Of a stretch of DNA of 64,000 nucleotides, positions 12,426 to 24,861 are shown piece by piece. Each line of letters begins with the position of its first letter. Position 1 is the first letter of the stretch. Under the pieces are notes generated by a model that saw only the letters and a program-made list of their open reading frames with translations, was not told where the DNA came from and made no database searches. This DNA is from Climacium dendroides (lineage: Eukaryota; Streptophyta; Bryopsida; Hypnales; Climaciaceae): positions 18,928,001-18,992,000 of the forward strand of contig OX467086.1 in NCBI GenBank assembly GCA_950106755.1, written 5' to 3'. Both the position numbers and the translations under genes were made by a program.

Positions 12426-13200
12426 ATGTGCTATATGTGTATGGTTCTCATAAAGATATCTTTTCAAGGAGAATTTCCCTCTATAGCTTACACCAGGCAA
12501 TGCCCTCATCATTGGGCATTGCCCTATACCAAAACCTCTTGAAATTAGATTCACAAGTCAAAGGAAATTAGATGCATAAGTCAAAGCAAGAAGTTTGAGA
12601 TTAATACTATAACAAGAGAATCTTGCACCTTGATTAGTGCAAAAATCTTTATTTATTTGCTTCACTCCATTTTGTTCAATGAAAAGCTTAAACAACAAGA
12701 ATAACAAGGTGACACATACACAAATACTACATGGCATGCTAGAAACATTTCATGATGACAGAATTTTTTATGCACCCTCTATGGGGTGGATTGGCTTTGT
12801 CAACTTGAATGTGTTATCAAAGTTGTGGATTAGTTTATGCTTGAGTTGTTATCTTTGATGTTGACTCAAGTTTGAAGCTTGTCATGTGAAGCTTGTTGCT
12901 TGAATCTATGCAAACTCAACCCTTAACTTTTGAGCGCCCCAACAATAGGATCTTGCTTCTCCAAATTGCCCTCTACCCATTATCAACAAACATTTGACTG
13001 ATATAATCTCCTCATTCATTCGGTGAAAACACTTGCGATCAATCTGTGCATGATCCCTTGACTTTCAACTACTGTTCTATATGGTCAAATCCCGTAGATG
13101 GCAAAGTCGCGGTAGTGGCACCAGTCCGATTGTAAGTAGGTCGTTGGACCTTGCTTTCTTGTGTTCATGGGCTGGGCGCTCAAGGGTTAAAGGACGAGCT
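12426..13200. other. Intergenic DNA, no gene recognised
   Basis: Moderately AT-rich. A 117-codon open frame begins at 13081, but most of it is the repeat at 13205-13390, which recurs nearby in other frames, so it is not called as a gene. Confidence 0.4.
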
Positions 13201-13204
13201 AGTC

Positions 13205-14225
13205 ATCGTGGAAATCATTTGTTTGGATATCGTGTGAATTGTTGGCTTAAAAAGGAAAAAACACTCATTGGAAGACAAGCTATTGTAAAAGATCTTCCCT
13301 TTTCACATAATATTTGGAGGATGAATAGTTGCACTTCTATCCTACATAGAAAAATTCTTTGTCATTCATCAGTCAAAAAAAGTCCTCCGCGTCATTTATG
13401 GATTAACTTACATGGCCTTACATTTGGTACTTGAGATGCTGCAAGATAAATTGGATAATCTAGATTTTGAGATTTTATCAAAGACATATGGGAGGCAACC
13501 CATTCTTGATCACACATACCTTATTCTTGCAATGTAGGCCAATTTCTTTCCGTATAGGAAGAGATGAGTAATGATAAATTATGGTATAGTTCTCGATACA
13601 ATTGTGGCACATAATGATTGGCTACAAGACTCTCAATATTGCAACCAATCTTGGGTAGATTTTGCAACTAGCCGTTGATTAGAAATAGGAAGGTCTATAT
13701 GAACAATATGGAGTGAATAGAATCTGTAGCTAAAAAATTCATAGTAATTATGTATTGAGAAATAAGGATCTAAAAATTATAGAAACCTTCTTAATTCTAT
13801 TTTTGTATACAAGAAAGTTTATCCACTGAAGAAACCTACCATGCAAATATGTGTATCTACTTAAATGTTAGAAATGGGTTGCCTCCCTTAACCCTTAAAT
13901 GTCAACATAGATGTTTGGCATCTGATGGATGACAAAGAATCCTTTTAGTAGGACAGAAGTGCAACTATTCATCTTTGAAATTTTGTTGTGGAAAAGGGGA
14001 GGTCTTCTATGATAGTTTGACTTCCAATGAGTATTTTTACCATTTCTTAAGCCAATGATTTGCACGATAACAAAGGGATGTCTCAAGGGTTAACCCCTAA
14101 ATGTCACTACGGTCATTTTCTAGGTCTTCTACCATGGTTTGTCTTCCACTAAATGTTTTTTTTTCATTTTTCTTAGCCAACAATTCATACAACACCCAAA
14201 TAGATGATTTCCACGGTGACTGGCT
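13205..14225. repeat. Local three-copy repeat, one copy inverted
   Basis: A unit of about 110-190 bp is present at 13205-13390 (+), 13895-14086 (-) and 14118-14225 (-). Shared phrases include TGGAAATCATTTGTTTGG, ACTCATTGGAAGACAA, GATGAATAGTTGCACTTCT and CTTTGTCATTCATCAG. Copies 1 and 2 face each other about 500 bp apart and could be the ends of one element; copy 3 is a partial direct repeat of copy 2. Short open frames in copies 1 and 2 share amino acid similarity (for example MNSCTS). They could be remnants of a transposon coding region, but no domain is recognisable. Confidence 0.65.
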
Positions 14226-14586
14226 TGTTGTTTAAGGATTAACAAGATTGGTTTCAATGGAAACAAATTATAGCGCATGATCACTTGTTCTAAGTGAACA
14301 AATGTCCTTGCTTAAGCTGGAGTTGGTGTCACTTAAGCAAGACACTAAATCCTAATCACGAAGTGAACCCAATAAGGTAATTTGGGGTTCTCCAAGGGTA
14401 AAGGTAAAAGCATACCCCTATTTTGAGCCATGTCTAGGGTATATTTCAAACCTTCCCAAGATAATACGGAGTCTCTGATTGCAACTATGAATTCAAAATT
14501 TGGAAAAAAAATTATGTGAAAAATAAAAAATTCCTACATTTTCCCCCGGGATAAATCCAACATGTTGGGCCCACTACATAGGCAGG

Positions 14587-15160
14587 GTTTAACCCCTAAA
14601 GTCCCACTATCCCTATGGGGACAAAATGGATTTTGGCAGGCTCCTGTGATCTCAATTTTTACTGAATTTTTTTGAAACTTTCTCATAAGATAGAAAAACT
14701 CAAGAGCTTTTTGGGAATATAATTTTAATTTCAATCGGTGCCCAAGAGCAAATGTTATGCCACAATAACCTCAAAATGGGGGAGATCGGGTAGCAAAAAA
14801 ATCCACAAAAATTGAAATAAAACTTTTAATATTTTTTTCCTTGTAGGTTATATTTTTTTTGTAAATGGGAAGCTTTGATTCATTCCATTTGGATTAAAGT
14901 TGTGAGCTTCTTGTTTTGTGGACAATCATAGCAACATCTTGAAAGAATTTATTTTCTTTCACTTTGAATGCTGATATTTTTCAACCTATACGGTCAAAAA
15001 TCACAAAAAAATTATCACATGATTTAAGAAAAGTGTAGAACAAGATCGTACGGTTAGATTCTAATTTTTTTTTTAAGTTTATTTTGCAGGTGATTATAGT
15101 AGAAGTGGTAGTTTTGAGTAGTTTTAGCAGAAAAATGGCCTTGGGACTTTAGGGGTTAAC
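14587..15160. mobile_element. Non-autonomous DNA transposon of the TAACCCCTAAAG-end family (574 bp)
   Basis: The left end GTTTAACCCCTAAAGTCCCA (14587-14606) is the reverse complement, with one or two changes, of the right end TTGGGACTTTAGGGGTTAAC (15141-15160). Between them is AT-rich DNA with the family block ATTCATTCCATTTGGATTA near 14880 and no open reading frame of interest. Related copies occur at 17.6, 22.7, 41.2 and 51.6 kb. No convincing target duplication was found, so the superfamily is not assigned. Confidence 0.7.
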
Positions 15161-15237
15161 GTCCCCCTCACGGAATGTTTGTAGCAGTAAGTTCCTCTGC
15201 AGCTAAATTGTCTCCAAAAAGCATTGAATGTAACTCT

Positions 15238-15383
15238 GCCTATGACAGTCCAAATGGGAGCCATCTCATCACAGGCAAAATTGTACTAATGGTGTATAGC
15301 CTACATTCCAGTTTTTGAAATGTGCATCACTAGAATTCTATTTTGCTTCTGATGGGTTGGCTGGCATTTGGACTGTCATAGGC
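15238..15383. mobile_element. Short MITE with perfect 19-bp inverted ends
   Basis: GCCTATGACAGTCCAAATG at 15238-15256 is an exact reverse complement of the bases at 15365-15383. The arms are separated by about 108 bp without other pairing. This is the organisation of a small non-autonomous terminal-inverted-repeat element. Confidence 0.6.
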
Positions 15384-15670
15384 GGGTTTCCCTTAGTTAG
15401 TCCCTGAGTCCGTTGAAGCTGTAGGGTTGAGGAAGTCTGACCTGCCTCCCATTCCGAAGCAGGCTAGTCTAGGGGTAACTTAACTCGGAAGTGATCTCAG
15501 TCCAGTTCTTCAAGGTCAAGGTTTCCCAAAGTCCCTCTGAACTTAAAGTGTCTGCAAAGCTTTGATTCAGGTCTTCAACTGGATGTACTTGCCTCTTCCT
15601 CAAATACCTGGAGACAGGGGGGCTTACAGTTTGGGGGTTCTTGGAGGAAACTCATTCTGCAAATCCCACC
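15384..15670. other. Higher-GC intergenic patch
   Basis: This stretch is richer in G+C than its surroundings and reads almost like genic DNA, but no frame has a recognisable product and no splice-consistent exons could be built. It may be an old gene or transposon fragment. Confidence 0.3.
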
Positions 15671-15696
15671 ATGTGTGTGTGTGTGGAGTGTGTGTG
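15671..15696 (+). repeat. (GT)n microsatellite
   Basis: Two GT runs are interrupted by GGAG. Confidence 0.85.
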
Positions 15697-15892
15697 GAAG
15701 TGATAAGGTAGTCGGTCCACTATCCAGTGAAAAGAGGCTGCCCACCATGGTTTGTATTAGTTGTCCCCCTCTCCCAAAAAATTTAAAGGTCGCTGATTCT
15801 TTTTTTTTTAAATGTATCCCCTTCCAAAATGCCGTCAATTTCTCAAAATTTCTCAAGCCGTTGATATTTGAGATTTAATCTGAGCCATCCAT

Positions 15893-16012
15893 CCAAATAC
15901 GAATATGAATACGAATACAGATATGATACCAAAATATGGATACAGATACTTGATATTGGAATATGGTACAATACGAATATGGATGCAGATATACAAATAT
16001 GGATATGGGATT
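15893..16012 (+). repeat. Imperfect AATACGAATATGGATACAGATA-type minisatellite
   Basis: Degenerate 6-bp-based units such as AATACG, AATATG, GATACA and GATATG repeat across about 120 bp. The Tyr/Glu and Trp/Ile-rich short frame here is a translation of the repeat. Confidence 0.75.
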
Positions 16013-16265
16013 TTCATTGTCCCATATTGTTTGTCATGTTGACCTTGTTCAAAAAATTACAAGTAGGGGGAGGGGGATGAAGAATCAAGAAATTAATTTT
16101 AATTAATAAAAAAAAAAGTTGGGGGGTTGGGGAGAGTTTAATTTTTTTTTAATTAATTAAAATTCTGAGTGCATTGTGAGAGAAGTGTCACTATGCTATG
16201 CATTGAAAAGTGGATGTACCACACAGACAGACATCGAAAGCAAGCATCTAAGGACTGAAACTGAA

Positions 16266-16410
16266 TTCTGGGCAGGTGAAACTTCTCAAATTATTTTTCA
16301 GTAAATTTCCCTTGAAAGAAAAGTGGAATTGTCATTTAATCCAAGTTGTTTCATATTTTTTGGATCGCTTTTGAATTAGTTATGAATTTTCAAACGAGAT
16401 GTGGTATACA
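16266..16410 (-). repeat. Fragment of dispersed repeat family B
   Basis: Contains the family blocks GTGGAATTGTCATTTAATCC, AAGTTGTTTCATATTTTTTG and GAATTAGTTATGAATTTT. These recur at 19.6, 25.45, 26.45 and 52.9 kb, in both orientations. Confidence 0.65.
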
Positions 16411-16857
16411 TCCCTACTTATGTCCCTAGGGCTTCCATGAACTGTTCAACTTCTAAAGATAAATGGGAAAGCAAAGAGTATGATTGGCTCTTGTCATTAA
16501 CAATTCATTCAAGGACTACAAAGGTCCATTTAAGAACCACTTCATATCCATTCACAACCACCTATATGGGCAGTTCTTAATGCCCACTCATATTTCAAGC
16601 CTCCTACCTTAAGTAAGTGTACATTGATCCATGGTCATCTCTTTTCTTGTTGCACATATTTAGACTTATCATATTCAATATATTACCTTTTTTTCCACAA
16701 GCAAGAGATCAAGTCCTTTTCCCACAATCAACTTAGTTCTATATGACTAGAATACAATTTTCACAACCCTACATGCCTACATTGGAATAAAGTGAAATGC
16801 GGTCCAACTTTAGGGTTGCCCCCTTGGTACAGAGTTGGTATTTGATCATCTTATGTA

Positions 16858-17563
16858 CTCCCTCTATCCCTTTGAAAACCTCCAAAGACCCCCCCCCATG
16901 AGGGATTAATTGTATTTTTAGTCTTTGTGTTAGTGATGCATGCATTCAAGAACCAGTAATCCATCCCTTAAATCTTTGCAAAATCTTTAGCTTGGACGTT
17001 GCCATTTAGGCACCCAAAATCCATGTAGAAAGTATCATATTTGAGCATTGTTTGTAAATGTTGCTAGCTTGTCATTCTGGATGATTTAAAGGTTGGTAGC
17101 AACAACGGGATTCTAGAAATATTTGCTCCCAGTCTAAATACCAACAACAAGGAAACCTGGCTTTCTTCAATAATAAATCTTCATAAAGACCAAATGGTCA
17201 TTGAATCCATTGTCAATACAATTGTTTGAGTAAATAGCAAGTACAAGTTGCCTCATATGGCCAAGGCCAAGCTTGCTAGAAGAAGAACGTTCCTTGATTA
17301 CTTGCCACTTGTCTACGCAAAGTCATTCAACACAACTAACACTTAAGATAGCTAAACCTAAAATTGCACAAATAAGCAATTCAACACGGTTCTTATAAGT
17401 GATCATAGATTTTCATGAATAGTAGGAGTAAATTTTAGGCAAGAATTTGTAGTGTGCGATTTTAGGTATAGTTACCTTATTCATTGGTCAAAATCAATAA
17501 ATAGAGCTTTTAGTGGGATACAAATTGTAAGTGATGTGGAGTTTTTTAGAAAGACAAAGGGAG
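16858..17563 (+). mobile_element. Stowaway/mariner-type non-autonomous element (706 bp)
   Basis: The left end CTCCCTCTATCCC is preceded by TA, and the right end AAAGACAAAGGGAG is followed by TA. Allowing mismatches, the reverse complement of the right end (CTCCCTTTGTCTTTCTAAAA) matches the left. CTCCCTC ends with a TA target are diagnostic of Stowaway elements of the Tc1/mariner superfamily. At about 700 bp it is long for a MITE and has no transposase frame. A related copy in the opposite orientation lies at 24114-24682. Confidence 0.75.
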
Positions 17564-17570
17564 TATTATG

Positions 17571-18140
17571 AACCCCTTAGAGGACCAAACTGCATTCTTT
17601 TAGCAATATAGCAATTTTGAAAAGCTCTTTACAAATGGAATTTTTGTATATTTTTCTTTGAAATTTTCACATGACATGTAGATAGTTTTTTTCTTTTAAG
17701 ACCCAATAATTTTCATAACTTTTGACTACATGGTTAAAAAGTTATTGCATGGTATGTTGTTTACTCTAAATCGGATAGTCCAAGCAAATTTTTAATAATC
17801 ATTTTTTTCATAAACAAAAATTTGAAATTGGTTTTCTATATTTATACATACATGGAAAGCTTTGAATCATTCCATTTTGATTAATGAAATGAAAGTTATG
17901 AAGAGTCAGTTTAATTTGTAGGCAATTATGAATTTTTTACTCTAAAACAAACTTTGAAGTCCTTTATTTAACTCAATATTCAATATTTTTTAAATAAATA
18001 AAAATCATGAGATGTAAATTGTTCATTACAACATTACAACCATTGGGATTGACATTTTTCATAACTAATTTCTTAACAATTTAGTATTTTGAATCATTCT
18101 CTACTTCTTTCTACTTATAATTTTTTTCAAGCATGAAAAT
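17571..18140 (-). repeat. Truncated copy of the TAACCCCTAAAG-end family
   Basis: It begins AACCCCTTAGAGGACCAAAC. Read on the minus strand it is collinear with the distal parts of the copies at 22.7 and 41.2 kb, including TGGAAAGCTTTGAATCATTCC, the ATTCAATATTTTTT block and the CCATTGGGATTGACATTTTTC block. The other terminus is missing. Confidence 0.65.
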
Positions 18141-19394
18141 GATTTTTGGGGTGGGGGAGAGAAATTTTGTATATGTATTCCCAATTTATTTCTTCAACAT
18201 ATTATGAGTTGCAAGTTGTAGGATCTACACATTTTTGTATAAAATGTTTGAAAGATGAAATCTAACCATTTGAAAAGAGTTGAAAATACTTCTTTATGAA
18301 ATTCAAGCAGCTTGGTCTTGCAATTGGTAAGGTTTTTATTCTGAAGTTTTAGGAGAGTGTACTCCAACAAGTTGACTAAAGGATCCTACAAATTGGATTT
18401 GCTAAAAAAGAAATATAGATGAAAATTTTAGCTTAGCTTTAGAGACTAGTAATTTGAAGCAATTTCGGGCTTCTAAATATGAAATTTTTTTAGGGATTAG
18501 GACAATTATTTGTTTGTTAACTTTGTTTGTTTTGTGGAGTATGTTGGGATCTCTTAAACTATTAAGTAGTATTCACATAAAGCCCTCAAGGAAGGCGGGG
18601 TGCACAACGTGAGTTTCACCGGGCTAACAATGTTGAATTTTAAATTTTTTATTGAATTGGAAATTTAGAAATTAGATGGAAATTTTAAAAATTGGTTGTA
18701 AAGAGCCATCCAACCATTTGGTCTATAAGTTTTACTTTTATTTCTATTTTTACTCATGAAACTTGTTAGAAATTCTATTCTTGTATGCCAAGTATTTTAT
18801 TTTTTAAAAATAATATGAAATTGATACCACATATGCTATTAAACATTAGTGCTTTGGATGCTATCAATAATTTAAAGAATTAAAAAATGACCATCACTTT
18901 TGTGGCAATAATTATCACAAATGACATGCTAATGGGTATAACTATGGCATAGGACATATGAGTCTACTCCTACCTAAGCCAAAGAAGGTATTCACTAAGC
19001 TTAGTTGTCTTTAGGGATGTTAAGATAGAAGTATCGATTTTGGACAATCCCCTATCATGGCTTTTTAGGCTAATATATTGTAGACAATAGTTGGATGCTA
19101 TTCATTAAAAAAGACTCTTTGTTTGTACCTTCTTGTCCACTTATTTCTTCCCTACTTGCTTAGGAAAAAGTGCCAAAGTTAACCACAATAGGTGAATTTA
19201 TGAGATTGGAATGAATCCTAATGAAAAATCTATATTTACATTGAATAAAATATTCATTCTTAGAAAAAAGATGTTTTGTTTTGTTTGCATTCTTCCTTGT
19301 CCTTATATTTGCACACATTGAGCTCAATTTCTCAACAAATTTCCTATATTATATGTACTAAAATGCTGAAGTTATCAAAAATAGATAATTCTAC
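18141..19394. other. AT-rich intergenic DNA
   Basis: No gene is recognised. A short GC-richer patch at about 18580-18640 has no recognisable identity. The rest is AT-rich, with stops in all frames. Confidence 0.4.
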
Positions 19395-19905
19395 CTTGAG
19401 GTAGAAGTTTCTAAAAGCACTCAGGCTCTAAAATCATCCATTTCCTCAAATGTACCCCATTTATACAAGTGTTTTTTTTGTTGTATCAACAATGTACTAA
19501 CAATGTATATTTGAGGAAGTGGATGATTTTAGAGCCATGTGCCATTTCAACTTCAAAAATTCACAACTAATTCCTTAAAGCTCCACAAAATATAAAACAA
19601 CTTGAGTTAGATACCAATTCCATTTGTTTTTCAAGGAAAATTTATTGCAAAAATTTCAACACTCAATAGGGGTTTTAAAAGGACTCCACTATACAAATAT
19701 CTTCCTTTGTTGTACATCAATAGTTATTGAAGTGTCCGAAATTTGTACAGCATGTTTCAAACATCTATGGTTTGTCACAATAAGTCCCTTTAATTTTTTA
19801 GTCGCCTTAATATCCCTTTTTAGTGAAGAAGTTTCACTTCCCCAAATTCAGGTTTTAGCTCTTAGATGGGCGCTTTATGGACCTCCTGCCTTATCAAGTA
19901 TTTTT
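19395..19905 (+). repeat. Dispersed repeat family B, long copy
   Basis: The family order is visible: GCTCTAAAATCATCCATTTC, then CTCAAATGTACC, a spacer, TTGAGGAAGTGGATGATTTT with AGAGCC, then CAACTAATTCCTTAAAGCTCC, AACAACTTGAGTTAGAT, and finally CCCCAAATTCAGGTTTTAGC with TCTTAGATGG. The first two blocks pair with the next as an internal hairpin. It is similar to 26270-26620 over most of its length. Confidence 0.65.
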
Positions 19906-20640
19906 TAGGAGAAAACAAATTTACCATAAGATGTAAGTTATAGTATCCAATTGAAAAATGAAATTGTAACAAATACAATATAGTAAACTTGCCAATTACA
20001 AACAAAATTCAAATCCTTCTCCACATAAAAATAGAGACTTGCATGTTTTGAAAATTGGCATGATTATTAAACACCATGTTAAGATTCACCTTAAAAAATA
20101 AAATGCAAATAAATTTCTTCTTACAAATTTTATTGCAATTTAAAGGCGATGCACTTGAAATCTAGTTTAAAAGTCCTTGTGACCCTTCACCGCATAGTGT
20201 TTGTTCCCACAATTGAATTGGCAATTGAATTGTGCAGTAATAGGCAATGGTTATTGTGTGGTTCTTAAATGTGTGTCGTGATTGGCAAGTTTACTCTATC
20301 TTATCTTTGCTTGGCAAGAAATAAAAGCCCCTTTAGGGTCACTCTATTGTCACCTTCGGCATCAGGAATTGGGCACCGCCTAACTTAAATAAGTTACCAC
20401 TTTCAAAGGCACTTTCCTCACATCTGGAACTCCGTCAAATCCACCTTTAACCCAAAACTTCAACAATGTCCAGGTCGTGTACATCTGGGAAATCTACAGT
20501 AGGTGAAGTTATATGTTCTCGGTACGGTAGTCGGTAAGGGGGCAGGTTCAGGTGTCCCTATGATAAGCTTAACTTAGTCCTCAGTTCCAATTCCATCAGT
20601 GACCAGGCCTTTCATTGATGCCACGCAGCAATAAGTCACA
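19906..20640. other. Intergenic DNA with a higher-GC patch
   Basis: 20330-20640 is GC-richer than the surroundings, but no frame yields a recognised product. The remainder is AT-rich and featureless. Confidence 0.35.
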
Positions 20641-20790
20641 GTAACTGACAGAGCCATTGATTGGTTCAGTAAAAATTTAAAAATATATATATTTTTTCTT
20701 GACTGACTGTGAGAGCCATTGATTGGTTTCAAAAAATTAAGAAGAAAAAATTGTTTTTTTTACTGACTTTGAGAGTCAGGGTCATTTTAG
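20640..20790 (+). repeat. Short tandem duplication, about 62 bp unit
   Basis: GAGCCATTGATTGGTT occurs at 20651 and 20713. Each copy is followed by an A/T-rich stretch and a TGACTGACT- or TACTGACT-type motif, indicating a local duplication. Confidence 0.6.
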
Positions 20791-22733
20791 ACTTCGGTGG
20801 AGAAGTGCACCGGTTGATCAAGATGAATTTTGGCCAAGACATGGCTATTTGGGCAAGATGGAAAGACAATAAAATAATGTTTCAAGAAATCTTGACTGGT
20901 TGTAGTGTAAACACCAACTAGAGAAGTCTTCTGGCCAACTTTACAACTTGAAGTCCACCCCTGAACATTTTGGACATTTTGGGGCTGTAGCTAACTATGA
21001 GAATTTGTAACTTTTGCATTTAGTACTCAAATTCAATAATACTTGTTGGAAAAAAATGCATCTACTTGTTTAGTTTGTGTGGTAAAATTTTCAAATCAAT
21101 CCAAGTTCATGTTTGTAGTGTTTTTTGGTAAAAGATAGTCACGGTCTTCTAGGGATGAAGAAGAGAAATCCCATATTTAAAAGCATTTGAAATTCATAAA
21201 ATGACATACATCCTAAGAAGTACACCAAGAATGAAAAATCCATCTAGGGTTGAAGCCCCTTCCACAAAAATGCATCTCAATCACTCATACATTCTTAGAT
21301 TGCTATAAAATTTTGGCCACAAGAACTAGACTAGTGTACACAACTTCTCCAAAAAAAAACATAATTAAAAACAAGCAGTTTATGAAGAAGAAACAAGACG
21401 CCGAAGTTGACTAAGATCTATAATGCCCCCTAAACTTTGAATCACTCCAAAACATTCAAAACAACTTGGATTCACGTGAAAATTGGAACAAGATAAGTAG
21501 ACTTCTAGGAGATCACAATCCAACAAATTTTATTGTAAACAAACACTAGATGAGGGAGATACAAGCCCTTGAAGTAGCATTCTTAAAAATGTAGTTAAGT
21601 GAACCCCTGAATCTATAAACTTCAAATGTCCTCCAAATCTTATTGTAACTAACCCTCAAAAAAATAAGATCACCAAGACTAGCAATGCAAATACATTCAA
21701 AAGTTGAAAACTCACCTAAAACACTACAAAGTGGCAAGATTTGCGAAAGAGCTCTCATGGCAACACAGGGTGAAAGAGGGAGAACACTACAAAGTGAGAA
21801 GAGCAGAGCTCCAATAGTACTCCAAATCGCACAAGAGAAAATAATATTTCATCAAAATTGGAGTTCTCTAGAGGACAGGTTTCTTGTCGGGGGGATTGAG
21901 TCTGGCCAAGAAACTTGACCTCCGGAGAACCCCCCTCACAAAAAGTACTGCCACATAGGCAGCCATGTCATTTTTTCATCCATGCTTGAAGTTCTCCATT
22001 GGAGAAGTCTTGGCTATAGTCTAAATCCAATCCAATGAAGAACAAAATTTCCTCTAATCATATTGCTTCATTTCCCTACAATTCTTGATTGGTGCACTTC
22101 TTCACCGAGGTCTAAAGTGGCCTTCAGTAGGGTTAATCGTAAAGTGTATACAATGTAGAACCACTAGCCAAATTTTGGAAAAAACATGGGACGAAATTCT
22201 TTGTAGCACCAAAACTGAAGTCAGATGGAGTTTGGTATTGTGTTTCTTTTGTATTATTCTTAGTCAAACCTTCTTCTAACACCCGTTTACAAACACAAGA
22301 CAAACTTTACAATTAACTCTAAATAGAGTGGAAAACTTCAAGTGGAAAATGAAGCCCTAGCCAATGTTTGGGAAATTTTTCAAATTTTATCAGCTATTTT
22401 TTTCCATTACCAATTTGAACCGATTTTTTCAAGTCCGGAGTCTAGTTGTTTCTCTATTTTTTACTAGGAATATAAATTTTATAGATTTTTTCATGGTTTC
22501 TTTGCCAAAGTTTCAAATCCCAAACATTTTTTTTTCCAATTCCTCCAACTGACTTTGAACTAGCCACTGATTTTCCCGAACATTGGTCCTAGCAACCCAA
22601 TAGCTCTAAATTGCACTTAGGGTATTGCCATCAATTCTACTAAATTGGACCAGGGCATGAAAAAGTGGTGAGGCACTTGCTCCTCATGAGATGTGGGGAT
22701 GCACTCAAGCCTTGTTGCTCTACACCAACAAAT
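20791..22733. other. Intergenic DNA, no gene recognised
   Basis: AT-rich to mixed composition. Open frames of 60-80 codons occur on both strands around 21.55-21.92 kb and 22.1-22.5 kb. They have no recognisable domains and overlap one another antisense, so they are treated as chance frames. Confidence 0.4.
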
Positions 22734-23621
22734 CTTTAACCCCTGAAGTCCTTCACTATGTTTTCACCAAAACCCCTCTAAAATTGCCATTTTTTTACAA
22801 GTACTAAATTTTTGAAAAAAGACTTTTTTTGACACATATAACCGTAGGATCTTGTAGTATGATAACTTAAGAACATGTGGTAAAATTTTCAGAAATTTTC
22901 ACCATGTGGATTGCAAGATATAAGCATTCAAATTCACTAAAATCATTTTTTTGGTCCTGCAAAAAACAGGGCAGCTGCACTTCACAAGCTCACTTTCCTA
23001 TGAAAAATGTCCAAAATGGTGGTTACTCTTTGGATTATCTTCCTAAACAAGTTGGTCACATACATAAAAAATTTCAGATCATTTGGAATTGTACAACATA
23101 TAGGAAAAAAATAGTAAGTAGACAATAGTAGAGAATGATTCAAAATATTAAATTGTTACAGATTTAATTATGAAATTGAAAAATAACAATCCCAATGGTT
23201 GAAATGTTGTTATAAACAATCTACATCCTATGAGTTTATTTTTTTCAAAAAATATTGAATATTGAGTAAGATAAAGGATTTCAAAGTTTTTTTAAAGTAG
23301 AGAATCCATAACTATCTGCAAACAAAAATTGCTTGTAATTTTAATCTCATTGATCAAAATGGAATGATTCAAAGCTTTCCACATATATATAGCTCTAAAA
23401 AACCAATTTCAATTTTTTATTTTCAATAAAAGTGATTTTTTAAATTTATCCGTACCACCCTATTAGTGAAAAAAGTAACATATTTGGTCATAACTTTTGA
23501 CTCATATTTCCAAATGTCATGAAATTTGGTGAGCCTAAAATATGCAAATTTCTAGCAACATGTACCTATCCAAAATTTCTATATAGCTAAAAAACGCATG
23601 TTGGTCCTTTAGGGGCTAAAG
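22734..23621. mobile_element. Non-autonomous DNA transposon of the TAACCCCTAAAG-end family (888 bp)
   Basis: The left end CTTTAACCCCTGAAGTCCTT and the right end TTGGTCCTTTAGGGGCTAAAG are inverted repeats of each other with a few changes. The interior is collinear with 41237-42180 over hundreds of bases. Both share TATAACCGTAGG- or TCTAACCGTAGG-type, TTTTCACCATGTGGATT, TCATTTGGAATTGTACAACA and ATCAAAATGGAATGATTC blocks. There is no coding capacity. Confidence 0.75.
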
Positions 23622-24113
23622 CTCTCACTTTTCTTCTCACACCTCTCATTAGCCTCCATGTCCTTCACTAAAGCCATAGTCGAAGTTGACCAAGTTGACG
23701 TGAGTGTAATATTGCCTGCTACAAAGGCCCTCAGTTGCTGAGCAAATGTAGAAATGATGGAAATAGTGGCACTACTTTTAACATGACGTGGTATTGATGT
23801 AAAGCCATTTTTACTTGCATAGACACAATAAGCTTGGATTGGCATTGTCGAGGCCTAGTATCATAACTAGTGGCGATGCTATCACCCTAGTTTTGTTGGA
23901 AGGGTGTTATTCAACACCTAATTTTTTTCCCTTGCCAAGTCTCTATAAAAATTTCACATTGCTTTGTGGTTGGTCAATTTTGTATCTCACTCCTTTCCGC
24001 AAACAATAGTTTTCCCTACTCATATGTGAATTCAAAATTTTCAAATTTGATCATGTTGTGGTCAATAATAAGTTAAAGACATTTAGTTAGATCAATTGCT
24101 TCACTAACTAATA

Positions 24114-24682
24114 CTCCCTCTTTCCCTCTAAAAACCTCCAAACCACGCACAATTTGCATCCCACTAAAAAACTCCGTTCATAGATTTCAATCATTGAATA
24201 AGTGTTGGCCATATTGAATGAACTCTCAAGGGCAAGTGGCAAGTGATAACGGAGAATTCCTCTCCTAGCAAGCTTAACTTTGCCCATATGAGGTAACTTA
24301 TACTTGCTACTTCAAACAATCTTGTTGACAATGAATTCAATGACTACTTGGGCGCTTTAAAGATTTGTTCATGAAGGAGGTTAGGTTTTCTTGTTGTGGA
24401 TATTTAAGTTGGGAGCAAATATTTATAGAGTCCTATTGTTGCCATCATCCTTTAAATAATTAAAAATGGCAAGTCGACAACATGATTCACTAACTGTATT
24501 CAAATATGATACTTTCCGCATGGATTTGGGGTGCATGAATGATAGTGCCCAAGTTGGAGATTTTTCATAGATCTAGGGGATGGGTTACTTGTTCTTGAAT
24601 GCATGTATCATTGTCACAAAGACTCAAAATATAGATAATCCCTCACAGGAAAGATTTTTAGAGTTTTTTAGAAGGTCAAAGG
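24114..24682 (-). mobile_element. Stowaway/mariner-type element, inverted relative of the 16.9 kb copy
   Basis: The left end is TA followed by CTCCCTCTTTCCC. The right end is degenerate (TTAGAAGGTCAAAGG followed by TA). Read on the minus strand it is collinear with 16858-17563, for example in GCATTCAAGAAC, AAAGTATCATATTTGA and CCTCATATGG. It is about 130 bp shorter through internal deletion. Confidence 0.7.
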
Positions 24683-24819
24683 TAATATTTTTTAATCAAT
24701 TTGAAACTGAAACCCTAAGTCCTTCTAAAGTTCAGTGTAGATTGAAAATTCATAAATTTTTCAATCTCTTGAAGTTCAAAATGTTAAGTTCAAATTATGG
24801 TGATTTTTAAAGATTTCTC

Positions 24820-24824
<5 letters not shown>

Positions 24825-24857
<33 letters not shown>
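24825..24857. repeat. (TA)n microsatellite
   Basis: About 16 uninterrupted TA units. Confidence 0.95.

Positions 24858-24861
<4 letters not shown>

Noticed and set aside
13081..13434. 117-codon open frame
   Set aside because: Most of it is the local three-copy repeat and no domain is recognisable; at best a transposon relic.
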